From Mactra quadrangularis (Eukaryota; Mollusca; Bivalvia; Venerida; Mactridae): a DNA stretch of 64,000 nucleotides. Below the pieces are notes generated by a model, which worked only from the letters and a program-made list of their open reading frames with translations, searched no databases and had not been told where the DNA came from. Position 1 is the stretch's first letter; every line of letters begins with the position of its first letter. Location: assembly GCA_025267735.1 (NCBI GenBank), contig CM046309.1, positions 33,269,202 to 33,333,201 of the forward strand, given 5' to 3'. Shown one piece after another: positions 50,322 through 62,692 of this stretch. Made by a program: the position numbers and the translations under genes.

Positions 50322-51144
50322 TAGTACGGCAATTTCGTTCGCAGTACGTCCATTCTGTTGCCAGTACGTTGTTACTCAGTCTAGTTGCAGAACGGGGTGG
50401 CCGCAGAAAATTTTTGAGTCGACTCAAAGTTCTGAAACACCATTCTCGTTCAACCCCGTCCGAGCTCGTCCATCACGTTCGTACACAGACTGTAGCAAGT
50501 TGCTACTACGTCCATATCGTTTTCACACAGTTGGAATTCGTTCGGTCCATTTTTTTCAGAACGTAGTGAGAACGAGTTTGGTGTAACGGGGGTATAAAGC
50601 GCATACAAAACTCATCTACAAGTTAACGTTTTCATGTACACTTATTGCTTAAAACTCGATTGAAAAAAAGTAAATCTACGTGTATCAAACATGTCAAATG
50701 TTACTTGAAAAAAATTAGTTATGCCTGACTTTAACGTGTTAATGTAACTTGATCACATTTAGTCGTTTTATGAAGTACTCTAGCATTCTGAACATTCGCG
50801 AAAAGTCTACCATAACGTATGTGTGGACATTCTCAGCATTTTCTGTCTCGAATTATATAAAATCAGAAATAAACTTGGGCAGTTTATCTTAAGATTATCA
50901 CATTATAAGCGACATAAAATCTTAATACGGCATATAATGGCGAAAGATAAAAGATATAATATATTGATAGAACTGAAAGATTTCATCAATGATAAACCTA
51001 ATATAGAACGATACAATAAACAGAAACTATTAAACTTATAACCCAAATCTCACGTACAAATGCATATCATTTAGCAAACCCTTAGCTTAAAAAACATAAC
51101 AATCTCACAAATGTTATAGCAAATATTTAAAAAAAAACAAATAG

Positions 51145-51432
51145 CCTGGGTCGGTGGCGCAGTTGGTAGCGCGCCGGAGTTTGAAACATTGTGTCCCGAA
51201 GGGGGTACGGGTTCGAATCGCACCCGTGGAGGTTATACCCTTCCATGAAAACTTGAAAATAATGTCAATTTTCCTTCATTTATATGATACAATTTTATGG
51301 AAAAGTTTCGGGCCTTGTGGAAGGGAAGGTAAGTATTGGTTATAAACAAGGGTCCAGGAAGGCTAGGTTATGTGCGCTTGACGCCGTAAAATGACCATAA
51401 TTGTGTTGACACGGCCTTAAAACCAATAAAAA
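51145..51432 (+). repeat. SINE family 1 copy
   Basis: Plus-strand head GGTCGGTGGCGCAGTTGGTA, B box GGTTCGAATC, body ending in a CCAATAAAAATC tail. A target duplication is not clear. Not a functional tRNA gene: the acceptor stem and anticodon arm do not pair. Confidence 0.85.
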
Positions 51433-51866
51433 TCTAAATAATTAAAAAGTTATTAAAATGCATAACCAGAAGAAAAAATAAACAAAAGCCTATAAACAGA
51501 CAAAACACTTCGCAATAAATATTCGTACATGTATATCAAATGCTTTTGGTTTGTATCTTTTTCGCACTAATTGTTTTTAAGAACATCTGAATCAAAATCG
51601 AAGGCATCTTTTCCACCTCCTGTGAAAAAATACTGCGTACGCTTTTTCGATAGGAGTTGTATTTTTGTGTTTACCGTATCAATGCAAAATACTTTCTGAA
51701 GATTTCCGATTTTTGTGGCTTGGTAAGACTTTGTACTAGGAACATTATCTAATTTATTTGTTTCAGTGATTGAACCACAACATCACATCCGTGCTATATA
51801 ATTAACACTTTGCTGACTCTTGGTGCAGTTGTTTCCCTTCATACGATAGATTATTAAATATTACTT

Positions 51867-52165
51867 AACACGGGTCGATAGCGCAGTTGGTAGCGCGCCG
51901 GAATTCGGGATCTCGTGTCCCACAGGGGGTACAGGTTCGAATCCCACCCGGGGAGGTTATACCCTTCCAGGATAATTAGAAAATAATGTCAATTTTCCTC
52001 CATAGATTAGATAATATGGAGATGTTTCCGGCCTTGCGAAAGGGTATGTGAGTACTGGATATAGACAAGGGTCCAGAAAAGCTAGGTTAGGTGCGCTGGA
52101 CGCCGTAAAATGACCTTAATTATGTTGACATGGCGTTAAATCCAATAAAACAAATAATCAAATAA
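51867..52165 (+). repeat. SINE family 1 copy with 14-bp target duplication
   Basis: Flanked by ATTAAATATTACTT (51853-51866) and ATTAAATGTTACTT (52166-52179). The gene A flank has the unoccupied site at about 12080-12095. About 85-90% like the neighbouring copy by eye. Confidence 0.9.
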
Positions 52166-52179
52166 ATTAAATGTTACTT

Positions 52180-54197
52180 GTTCCAAGTAACCCGATTTGA
52201 TTTTTTTTTGGGCACTAGAAACTGAGTTTCACTTTCCGTTTTTATTTCATTAAAATGACACAAAAAGTGTGTACTTTTCAAAAATCGTGATAAGAATTTG
52301 ACCATCGGTCTGCGTTAATATGAAAATAAACGTTATAACTCGGCAATTTGTGAAATCTTTTAGACGTGAAAACCCTGCATTCAGTGACGAAATGTATAAT
52401 CTTTACGACTGACGTGATATTTAAATAATCGGAACAAAATAATTGCATGCAACAACATTTCAAAAACATTTTGGTATAATTATCATTGGCCCCGGACATT
52501 CATTACTGAAAATATGTGGGTTTAATGTATTTGCATGCCTGTTTTTAGCGCGAACCATTGTGACGTCCATGACGTCGTGAAAAGAACGACAACGTCGCTA
52601 ATGTTACTAGAGAAACAAACAAGAAGCATGAAGGTATATGCCTGCCAACTTATATTATAATAGGTGAACATAATTTTTTTTTTCGATTTTTTCTCCGAGT
52701 AAGGTACCGACCCACTTCAGGTTTTAGCAGGTAATTTGCCAGGTCTGTTTTTGACAGTCTCTGCTTGAGAAGGAAAACAAACTCGATTTTTCTTTACCTC
52801 ACAGCAGTGTCCATTGGAATCCGAAAAAAATACTTAGTTTAATCAAATTAACCATAAAAAGAGTGCATTCTACTGTTTTGACTGTTTAGAGGAATCGAAA
52901 TTTGTTGATTATGTGCCAGAAATGGCACGTGTGGGAATTGGTCTAACTAAATGATGGTTGATAGATACATTGTACCAATACTGCTGAAATATAAAATGAG
53001 CATCTAGACATGAGCTTCGATAATAACAAATTTGACATCAACATAATTGCTGTGGACAATGCTTCGATGGCGACTCCGTTGACTGGAATCAATGGCGTTA
53101 CTGTTCTCGTTGGATTCACATGGCTTGTGTTAATCAATAGATTTATAGTCTCTACCATAAGAACAAGTCGCAAACCTTAAATTCGAATGCGACACTGCTG
53201 AATGAAAGCAATCATTGGAAATTTTTTTCATGGTGATTTGAGGCCATGACTTGTGTCTTAGTTGTTAAAAAAAATTTTAAGCGGCATTAAATGACTGGTT
53301 GTAATGTACGTAAATCGCTTGTTGAGTACATTGTCTCTGCAGTATCTCCTATTTCTTAATCATCGGTGAAAAAATGAATGTTAAATGTTAATGTTGAGTT
53401 TTGTTTGTTTTGATTTTACGGCGCACCAACACAGAAAGGTCATATCACGCCGATGTTAGTGGTGAACGTAATCACAAAAGAGCTTTCATTCGAATGTAAT
53501 GTTGTGTATATAACCATCGTTTAACCAGTGATAGTATTGAAACAAACAAACAAAAACACATTTAGTTCAGTTTTATCAGTTTATGTTTGGTGTTTAAATA
53601 CTTTAAAACATGTTTAGATTTACGCCAAATCTTTTTAAATGTATCCAATATGTTCCAAACTGGACCAGTTATACAACCTATACTTAATAATCTATTATAA
53701 AAGAAAACATTTAGATATTTAAGCAGTAAAAACTGATGGTTTAATTGATGTAAATATGTTAATTTGGCAATAATGTGTTTATTTGTACTTGATTGTTAGA
53801 AATACCCAAACTTTCACTATTTTGTATTTTTTTCATAAAATCACGCGCGCACTCACACACGCCTACATCCCCACACAAAATATTTTGTTTGTATTTCTTA
53901 ATTAAACTAGTTTAGTTATACATCACAGTCTCATCTGATAACATGATACAGAACAGAACAGAACAGAAATAACCTATACACAAACATAACATGATACAAT
54001 ACTTACGCATAAATATGTTTAAAGTTATAAAATCTTACGGATTTTTAAGGCAGAATACATGTATACACCGATTATAAATTGTTTAATAAATTATTCTGAG
54101 TTAATCTTATTTCATTTAAGTACATAAGTTTCGCTAAAAGATGCAACAACGTTTGATCATTCATAATCATATTGTCACCTTAAAGTTAGCCACCCTC
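52180..54197. other. Interval between gene D flank and gene E stop
   Basis: Contains a fragment at about 53400-53570 with TTTACGGCGCACCAACACAG, similar to the 3' part of SINE family 1, and a short ACAGA microsatellite at about 53948. Otherwise nothing recognised; the gene E 3' UTR would run left from 54197. Confidence 0.45.
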
Positions 54198-57100
54198 TCA
54201 GCCAAGAAAATCAAGTTTTGCAAACACTTTATCTCCAGTGTCGGTGTTGATGGCAGCGACGTGTAGTTCAGTGTCACTAAAGGTCATTTGCACAGTAGCC
54301 GAGCGGTCCAAACCAGTGCCTCCTAAATCTATCGAAAGTGAACCAAGCTCTTTGCAACTTGGTTCATCGACGTATGATGGATCTTTCTCATAAGAACTAT
54401 ACACATTAAATGTTATCGAGGTCTGATTACCATTTATTGGCCAATATTTTTTCTTTACTTGACTTTCTCCAACAACAACAGGTTGACCTAATTCTACTTG
54501 CTTAGAAAATATACCGCGACACCGAGCTACACCAGTATCCGTGAAGAACCTCTTTGATACTGGATGTATAGTTTCATCAAATAAAACACTCGAGGCGACA
54601 CCATATGTGAATCTACATCTTCTTTCCTTGATTACTTGTGGATCATGACCAAAGATGACTGCTCCTTTCAAGACAGCCAGACCAGGTTCAGCAGGTATTA
54701 TCAACTTCTTGTTAGGGAAATGTTCTCTTATCATACATTGTAACATCTCAGATTCGGAAAATCCACCAACCATTAAAATAGTTGAAACATCTTTGACGAG
54801 ATCGTCAGTGAAGAGAGACTCCAAGTGAACGGATATCTTTTCTAATGCACCCGTGTACAGATTCTTTGCAGTAAAAGAATCAACTTGAAGCTTGTCAGCA
54901 ATCCAAGATATTCGTCCACTGTATTTGGGCATCGTGACGATGTGATCCCTAATAGGTTTCTCATGTTTCTTCTCAAATAAATAGTCAAGAGCAATTGGAA
55001 CCTTGAACGTGATCCTCTCTGACATATCTTTCTTAATTTTGCGTTTCTTGACTTCAAAATATCGAAAAAGACCAATGTAGTCGTACATATTTGTCTTTTG
55101 GAATTTATCCATCAGTTTAGATCCTACAATATCTGATAGGAGATCACGGAACGCTTTATCTATGTACGTACCTCCCCAGTCTCCACCATTGGCTGCATAA
55201 AGTTCTTTGATAGATCCATCGTCCTGAACTTGGTGTATTGTTATGTCTATCGTGCCACCTGAAATAACAGACATTTTTGAATGAAATTAAGTAAAAAAGA
55301 ATAAATCATGCTAACATGTAAATGTGTTTTACAATATCATTTATATTTTGCATAACAGAGATAATGTTAATTTTTTAATTGTTTAAGTTTCGACGAAATA
55401 CATTTTTGATACTTTGGAAAATATTTCAGCTTGATAAGATATGTATCCCCTTTGCATTATAAAAGTAAATAATAAACACTAATGCCATATTTAGCACCTA
55501 CGGAGTAAAATTGAACACTTTTATTTTCTTGCCCGTATACATATACATGTCGTTTAATACCGTTCATTGACATGTACCCATGTACAAATGGCATTTATTA
55601 AAAGGTGAAAACCTACCCAGCACACGAAAAATGTACGCAATTTTCTTGTGCAAGTTGTTTAATAGAGTGGATGTGTTATCAACATTTCATTTGATACCAA
55701 AGTGATTGTAATCCGTGTATATTTTATTGTTTTATTCGCTTTTAAATGGAAACTATTCTAATATACTGGGTAAAACAATGGCCAATGAATTTAGTGGGCA
55801 GATTAAATTATAGTATATAAATATAGACCTATATTAAAACTCGTTTTTTACTAAATAATGAGGCATAAAGCATATAAAATGGGATTAGTAAGTCCCATGG
55901 GAGAAATACGGTTTCATATGCCAATGCTACTCGAAAGATTAAAAAGTTTAAAAATGGCATTACATCAGTTGAAGATAAGCTCCGTCTAGAAACACCACAC
56001 ATTGTAGTGATCACCATAACCATCCAGACAGTGTGGGAAATAGTAAAAGATGCACGTTTGACGGTAAGTCAGAGAGCTAAGCGTCTCAGCATATTGGTCG
56101 GATCAGTTTTTTGAGTCCTGATGAGCATACAAATGGAATATGAATGAATTGCAAAACATTGAAATCGGGGAAAATTTAGCACTTATACGAACAAAATGTC
56201 TTTTTTGCAGTTACATTTGATAAAACAATTTTCAAGTTATGTCATGATCTTCGAACGAATTTGAATTGCTCACCTCCTGCGTCAAGCACCAAATACTTGG
56301 AAGTTAACCCGCCAATATTTCCTTTCATCATATTCATTGGTAAATGTCGACAACACAAACTTGCAGCTTCTGGCTCAAGGGCAATCAATAACTGGTCTGA
56401 TTCGTAACCTGCCTATAAAAGATAAAATAAAATGACATGTTATCATTTTCAAAATATGGAGGTTTTAAAGTTATCATTTTATTAAATAACTTCAACATAC
56501 AACATCATTTACAAACAATGAATGTTTGAAATCAGATGATTTTCAAATTTAAAGTCTAAAATAGCTAGTCAAAATTATTAAGGAATTGCTTTAGAGCAGC
56601 TTTTCTATTCATATGCTTAATACAATTATTTGTATACATGTATTTAACTGATCAATTGAAATTGCAACTTATTGTATTAAGCGACCTTTAACAAGTACTA
56701 GCAACTGTTTATGTACCTTAAATCGCATCTAACACATTAAAAGGAATTTAATTTAGTATATTGATGTTCGTTGATATGAAGGTACATTGTGCTTGAAAAA
56801 TATGTTTATTATTACCTTCTCGGCAGCTTCTCTCATGAACTGTTTTGATGTATCATTCCAAATAGCAGGTAAAGTTAAAACCCATCTAAAGTCTGTATCA
56901 GCAATTTGAGAAAATTGTTTTCGACTTCGTTCCAATAAATGTTCTCGTAAGTATTTAAAACATGCTGAAAATACATCAATGGCTGGCATCTTGTTTCCCA
57001 TTTCATCTTCTAATAAAACGTTTCTTTGAAGGTGCTGTTGAATAAATATAGGCGTCATATAATCATCGAATTATGATATAACTTCGAAACATTGGCACGT

Positions 57101-59806
57101 TTATGCCTCATACTTAGTTTGTTACGTCACATCATTTCATGTTTTACGGTTGTATTCAAAATTTAGCGGTAAGTAATAATAACTTAGTTTTCTTTGTTGC
57201 AGATACTTGAATCCTTGATAATTGATAACACTTTCTTGCATCGTCTAGCAAATAATCATACATAATGCTATGACTAGAGAAAGTAATAAAGATAATTGTT
57301 ATACTTACAGTCTTGTTAAACAATTTCATTTTGAATCTTCGAAAGAAAAAATGGTGTTTGTGATTATTTTTAGTTGCTAATTCGGCATATTCTTCATCAG
57401 CGTCAAATCCAAATGCTTTAAAAGTCTTATCCTCGTTGAATAGTACACACGTTGAAGTTTTGAGAGAAAGTAGGGAGTCACCTGTCCAAGTATTTGTAAC
57501 TATCTGGAAAAAATACATGCCAATATAAGGATTTAAGTTAAGATTAGAAAATGCCTATTACTTATGATTTGAACAAGATCACTTTCTTATTAAAAATATT
57601 TTAATGCGACTTATGTAAACCAAAAAGGACAATATTTAAACACGAAGTCTTATTCTGTAGTTTTTATCTACAGTCAATATTTAGAAAGGGACCCTCTATC
57701 ATCTATTTTTTAGTGAGTGTTATAGTTATTTTAGACAAAATATATTTAGTGAGATTGGGCACACAATATGATGCAATAAGATGTATGTCTTTGGTTGAAA
57801 ATGTAAAAGCAAAAAAATGCTAGATTGACCTCTTACCTCTTGCAAGCAGCCCCTAGTGACATCAAAATACACAACATTGGCTACTGGTTATTTTGGGCTA
57901 CGACTTAGGTAAGAAAGTAAAAGCAAATTCAAAACTCTTCCGAAACAATGTTTAAAATGCTGGACACAACCTAAATACGAACTTCGGATCATACAAACAG
58001 ATGAATTCATTAAGTTCACTGTTGACACAAGTGAAATACATTCACCATTACCAAAACCAAATCGTTAAGTCTTGGAAACCGGTATTTAAATAGAAACGTT
58101 CATTTGCTACCAATCTGATGACAATAGAAATACTTTCTGTACGATTTTGCCATCAAAATGTCACAAAGATAAAGTATACCTTTTTTCTTGGCAAGATTAT
58201 TCAAACGAAAAAACCAACAAAAAAACAAAGCAAACATATATTCAGAAAATTAAAAAGACATTTTTTTTGACAACACAATACTATCTTGAGTCATTTATTG
58301 AAGCAGGCGTTACAATAGCACAACAATATATCGTTTTAAAGGAATTCGTTAAAAAGAGAAGGATTGCATATGTTAATGCTATTAACTCACGAAACACAGA
58401 AATATTTTCTGAATTGCGAAATAACTAGAACATCTTAATAAGAGACCCATACACGATCAATGTTTTAGAAGCTGTTCACGTTATTAAAAGCAAACGACAA
58501 CCACCAAATTCAAAGCGTCTTTAAGCAAAAGCTAAGTTGTCTGAATCTCAAACAACTAATTCAGCCAAATGTTGCTTCATCATTATCATCTTTTATAATG
58601 GCAAACATTCAATTCTTAATATAATGACCATAAATTAAGAAGATAGAGCTCAAGTTCTTTCAAGCTACTCAACCCACATAGTTGTACAAGAGCTGTGATG
58701 AAAAGGTGCAAAACCCTACAGTTAATTATATAAAAACCTTTTAGACCTGCATTATGTACAATTAAAACAGTGCAGAGGGCGATTAGTGAATGGATTAAAG
58801 ATAAAAGAGTAGATTGTGCTTATGGATGAACAGATGTAGCTAGTGCTAATTTGAATCCATTTATGCAGTCAACACTAACTACATCCTATGAAAGAGCATA
58901 CCACAAAATCACTGTGCGGAGAAAAACGAGTAGTAATAAGTATTTGTATTATGGGCTAAAGGTGTGTAAGCCTTATTATGATAGTGTCAAGACTGTCTGG
59001 TATACTGCTCAAGATAGTTGTTGATATTAAGTGCTGCATGCTTGTTTACAATTTTATAAAATAATGTTAGTCTGCTTGTTTCTTTTTTCCTAGATATGTC
59101 CTTTGTAGTGCTTGAAGGATATGTGTTATGCTGCAAAGGATATTATAAAAATAATTGTAATTGTTTGTTACGAAGCGTTCAGCCCGTCTTTGTTCATTTT
59201 CTATGTTAGTGATATCTTTCTGTAAATACGGATTCCAGACTGATAAACAGTTTTCTATTATTGGTCTGACAAGTGTCTTGTATGCAGCCGCCTTAGTTTG
59301 AGGTTTTGCACAGTAGATGTTTCGTCTAAGAATAACTAGACTTCGACTTGTTTTATTTGTTATTTTGTTTACATGGAGTGTCAAAGAAAGATAATTTTTG
59401 ATATCATTACTAAGGTAGGTAGCTTCATTAACTGTTAAAACTGTTAAAAATCTAATTGTGGGTAATGTTATCAATTGATTTAAGGTAAAAATTTCAACGA
59501 TCTTTTCTTATTCTTTGTAAAGTAAGAAAAATCATTCAAGCATGGTAGCACAATTGAATTTATTCACTCTACATTTTGGCAGAAGTATCAATCACAATAC
59601 TGAATGCGACCGACTGCATTAACCAAACATTCAATAAATCTAATGACGTGATTGGTTTAGAAATTAGCTACCTATGTGATGACTTGTTATAATTTTTGTC
59701 TTATTACTACCTTCAATGGGTCCCTCTCGAAATCAGATCTTGTAGAAAATGCATATCCAGAGTAAGTTGTTCCAAAATCTATGGCAGCAACAATTAAATA
59801 TTCTCT
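54198..59806 (-). CDS. HSPA12A-like: Gene E: HSPA12-like atypical Hsp70, all conserved exons
   Basis: Exons: 59806-59711 (phosphate-1, VAAIDFGTTYSGYAF), 57503-57309, 57034-56816 (RWVLTLPAIWNDTSKQFMRE), 56412-56274 (LLIALEPEAASLC, ending LVLDAG) and 55258-54198 (GTIDITIHQV, GGDWGGTYIDKAF, adenosine motif LMVGGFSESEM, C-terminus DFLG, TGA). Coding lengths 96, 195, 219, 139 and 1061 nt give 570 codons without a stop. All borders are GT/AG and the phases match gene C. Like C, its first exon opens at a phase-0 CAG acceptor, so the true start exon is upstream and unseen. It is the closest paralogue of C; identity is highest in the adenosine and C-terminal part and lower in the stretch between the KKR motif and the DKL motif of exon 5. 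Introns carry a LINE relic (59.07-59.47 kb) and a mariner relic (55.9-56.1 kb). Confidence 0.9.
55895..56125 (+). mobile_element. mariner transposase N-terminal fragment in gene E intron 4
   Basis: The plus strand encodes RKIKKFKNGITSVEDKLRL and VWEIVKDARLTVSQRAKRLS, the helix-turn-helix region of mariner-type transposases (WxKRFKxGxxSVED, RLTVRELA). It ends in a stop soon after; no catalytic domain follows. Confidence 0.75.
58147..58428 (+). other. Unrecognised 93-codon frame in gene E intron 1
   Basis: Lysine-rich frame, then stops; the sequence to about 58.98 kb gives weak broken frames (for example a RKTSSNKYLYYGLKVC stretch near 58.93 kb). It may be a decayed mobile-element gene. I do not recognise a family. 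Confidence 0.25.
59040..59500 (-). mobile_element. LINE reverse-transcriptase relic in gene E intron 1
   Basis: Encodes SLTLHVNKITNKTSRSLVIL, YKTLVRPIIENCLSVWNPYL and NIENEQRRAERFVTNNY, the conserved post-catalytic region of CR1/Jockey-type LINEs (KAxxxLVRPxLEYAxxVWxP, QRRAARFV). Truncated at both sides. Same orientation as the host gene. Confidence 0.8.
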
Positions 59807-60724
59807 CTGAAATGATGGGATAATGTGTAATTATTTTCTTTTTCGATGTATACAATACACTCATTTTGATAGAAGGTCTATTAACTTATCGATGTTACAT
59901 CAATTACAAATTTTATCTGGTGCTAATGATTTAATTGAAAAGCTTTTCACTTTCAGCAGCAAAAATCGACCACTACTTGCATTTTCCGTGTCTTCTCGTT
60001 TAAACTTGTTTTATTCACATTCAAGTATGATTTCCATGATAGTGTTAACAGGAAAGTTAACTGTTTTGATTTAAATCTTAAAGACACAACTTATCATAAA
60101 TTTTGACACATGTAATGCATACTTTTTCGTGGCTAGATATAAAGGTAGAATGTTAGTGAATCACGTAGAATGGATGTAATAGTTGAGGCCCAGTCATATG
60201 TGCATGAACCTAGTTCAAATGTAACGTTTATATAAATGGCAAAAACTTGCACATCCCTAATTTACTATATTGTTTTGCTGTTTTAGTTTAAGTTATAACC
60301 TAGATACAACTGAAATGATCAAAGTCTGCCGACACTCACGATGTGACATCGGGTACCGACACCCAAGTGACAGTAATAAACCCCCATTCTCTTTGAAAGT
60401 CATATGTGACCCATATATGGACGATAAAGAGGATTTGGTACCCTAAGGCACTTGGTTACAATACTTCTGTAAAATGTTTGTTGAAATCCATTGACAAATT
60501 TAGATGAAATTATGAATATAAATTTCTTTTCTATGTATTACATATGTCTAATCGTTGGCCAGCTACGAAGAAAACTGTGTCTGCTGAATTAAATGGTGTC
60601 TGCTAAATTAATCTGTAATTCACTGTTTAAAAAGTGTGGAAATATTGCCTGAATGGCAAACAGTTTGGATCGAGGCGCCGCAAAAACAATCTACTTAATA
60701 AATGTTGTCAGAGATATTCATAAA

Positions 60725-61053
60725 AGTAAAAAAAAATTATTGCATTTTATAGTCTAAGTTTCATGCTTACGCACGTTCACCGACTTTACAGCTATTACCC
60801 CTGGTCATTGGGCTACTGGTATCTATCTATCAATCTCCTTGGGGAGTCTTTTTACTCCGCTTATTAGTGCAGCCGACAAATTGGCGCTACGAAATTATAC
60901 CACCCTCGCAGGTACCCATTTACACCTGGGTTGAGTGAAGCAATCGCAGGTAAATTTCTTGCTCAAGGAAATTAGCAGTGCCACTAGTGGGATTCGAACC
61001 CAGTACCTCTTGATCCCTAAGCGCGCGTCCAACCACTGGACTACTGCTCCTAC
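60725..61053 (-). repeat. tRNA-derived SINE family 2, near full-length copy
   Basis: Minus-strand head AGCAGTAGTCCAGTGGTTGG, B box GGTTCGAATCC, body CCTTGAGCAAGAAATTTACC and CACCCAGGTGTAAATGGGTA, A/T-rich tail at the left. Homologous to 24.04-24.35 kb. Confidence 0.85.
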
Positions 61054-61817
61054 TCATAGATACAGTACATACTAGTAACGGTATCTATAACTATGCATGG
61101 ACCTCAATTTATTTCACTTGCTAGCAAACACGAGAGTCATGAAACATACAATACTGGAAATTTTCACTGCTATTATGATGTAACCACTATACCACAATTT
61201 TCTTTTCACGTCCAAGCTTTATAAGTTGTGTCCTTAACAGTGTTTAGTCTGTCGGTCCAGTTGAGAAGAGTCTAAAAGTGGTTCGCTGTACTCATCGGTA
61301 TATCAGCAATATTTTGATGGTTTTTATAGAAAAAGCTGTGCTCTTTACGAATCTGTCAGGTGATTTTTCAAATTTTGGGACAGGAAGATGCTATTGGCCA
61401 AAAACGTCACTTATTTCTAAAAAATCGCATTAAAACTTAAAAAACGCATTGCGCGCTTATTTGTCATGTTTCGAACAAATAAATTTGGCTCGTAATTATG
61501 ATATGCTTCGACTGTAAGATTTTGTAAATGTTTTGAAAATAATCGGGTGCTGGAAACACTGACCATACTCATAATGTTTGAGTGTAGTAGGATGAATTCG
61601 TAGCCTTCATTGTCCAATCAGAATAACATAATAAAGAAATAAGTACAATTTTATTATGAGATAGTCTTAAGATTATTACTAAGAGTTAAATTTATACATG
61701 TAATGCTTATCCATAGATTAAGAACAAAAATGATCTTTAAAATTTCACGAAATGAACGTTAAAAATTTAAGCCATTAATTACAATACAGAACAATACAGA
61801 AGGTGCAATAAAAGTAC

Positions 61818-62050
61818 TTTAACACCACCGTGTCAGCACAAATGTTATGTTATTTTACGATGTCAAGTGCATCTAGGCCGGAAACTTCTCCAAAAAATTT
61901 ATTTATTGAGGACAATTTTCATACTTGTCAAATTTTCATGGAAGGTAGGCCCCTATAACCTTCCCGGGTGAGATTGGAACCCGTATCCCCAACGAGACAC
62001 TTGATTCAAATCCCGGTTCGCTACTAATTGCTTCTACGGTTAAGACCTGT
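61818..62050 (-). repeat. SINE family 1, degenerate copy
   Basis: Recognisable by GGAAGGTTATA, TTCCATGAAAATTTGACAAG and a decayed head. About 12 kb to the right of the next nearest copy. Confidence 0.65.
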
Positions 62051-62204
62051 AGTGAAAAATATAAATTTGGGCTTATAGAAACAAATCGCGAAATATGCTG
62101 AATTGTACATGATTTTTACAGTAGCGTTGCCGATCCTGACCAGCAACTTCTATTTTTAGGCAAATTTACCAGTATATTTGATCGATCATGGCAAGACGAA
62201 CGTT

Positions 62205-62440
62205 GCAATATTCTATACTGAAAAATGTATGTGTTACAAAAATATTTCTATGTATAAAAGTATAATTTGTTAGATAAAAAAATGTTGTAAATAATTTTAT
62301 GTGTTGTAATTTATATGTTTAAAAACATATTAGTTGTATAAAAATGTATATGTAGTTTAGTAAATATATATGTTTGATTAAATATTTATGTCTTGTAAAA
62401 AATTATTTGTTGTATAAAAATCTTTTACAAATATGTCTGG
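62205..62440. repeat. AT-rich irregular repeat (TGTTGTAAAAA / TGTATAAAAAT motifs)
   Basis: Short TGTTGTA- and GTATAAAAAT-like words recur roughly every 25-30 bp. Just downstream of the gene F exon. Confidence 0.4.
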
Positions 62441-62692
62441 TATATTAAGCATGATGGGAAATAAGTTTTATTGTAACAAAGGCTCTGGTTGATCGACACT
62501 GATATAGATGGCAATTAAAGCAAGCAAGCCAAATTTCTATTCAATTGTTATAACGCCTGCATAGTGGGCCTTACAACCTCTGGCACCATGATAAGCAGAT
62601 TCAAATTTAAAAACAGTATCAGTTATATATCGGAGAACAGGAAACCGACTTCACGAAATATTTAATTAAACCTAGAAGTCAAGCCTTCTTAC

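Larger units (their letters stand above)
40060..52200. repeat. 5' flank of gene D: duplicated with gene A flank, expanded by nested insertions
   Basis: The same ancestral flank as 8515-12110, but about 12 kb long instead of 3.6 kb. The excess is made of elements listed separately at 41996-44452, 44835-45170, 45215-46588, 46652-50321, 51145-51432 and 51867-52165. Confidence 0.75.

Noticed and set aside
51145..51230. tRNA-like sequence with A and B boxes
   Set aside because: It is the head of a SINE repeated at several places with the same 3' body; the stems do not form a proper tRNA. The same applies to the heads at 5.6, 11.75, 37.67, 51.9, 61.0 and 63.45 kb.
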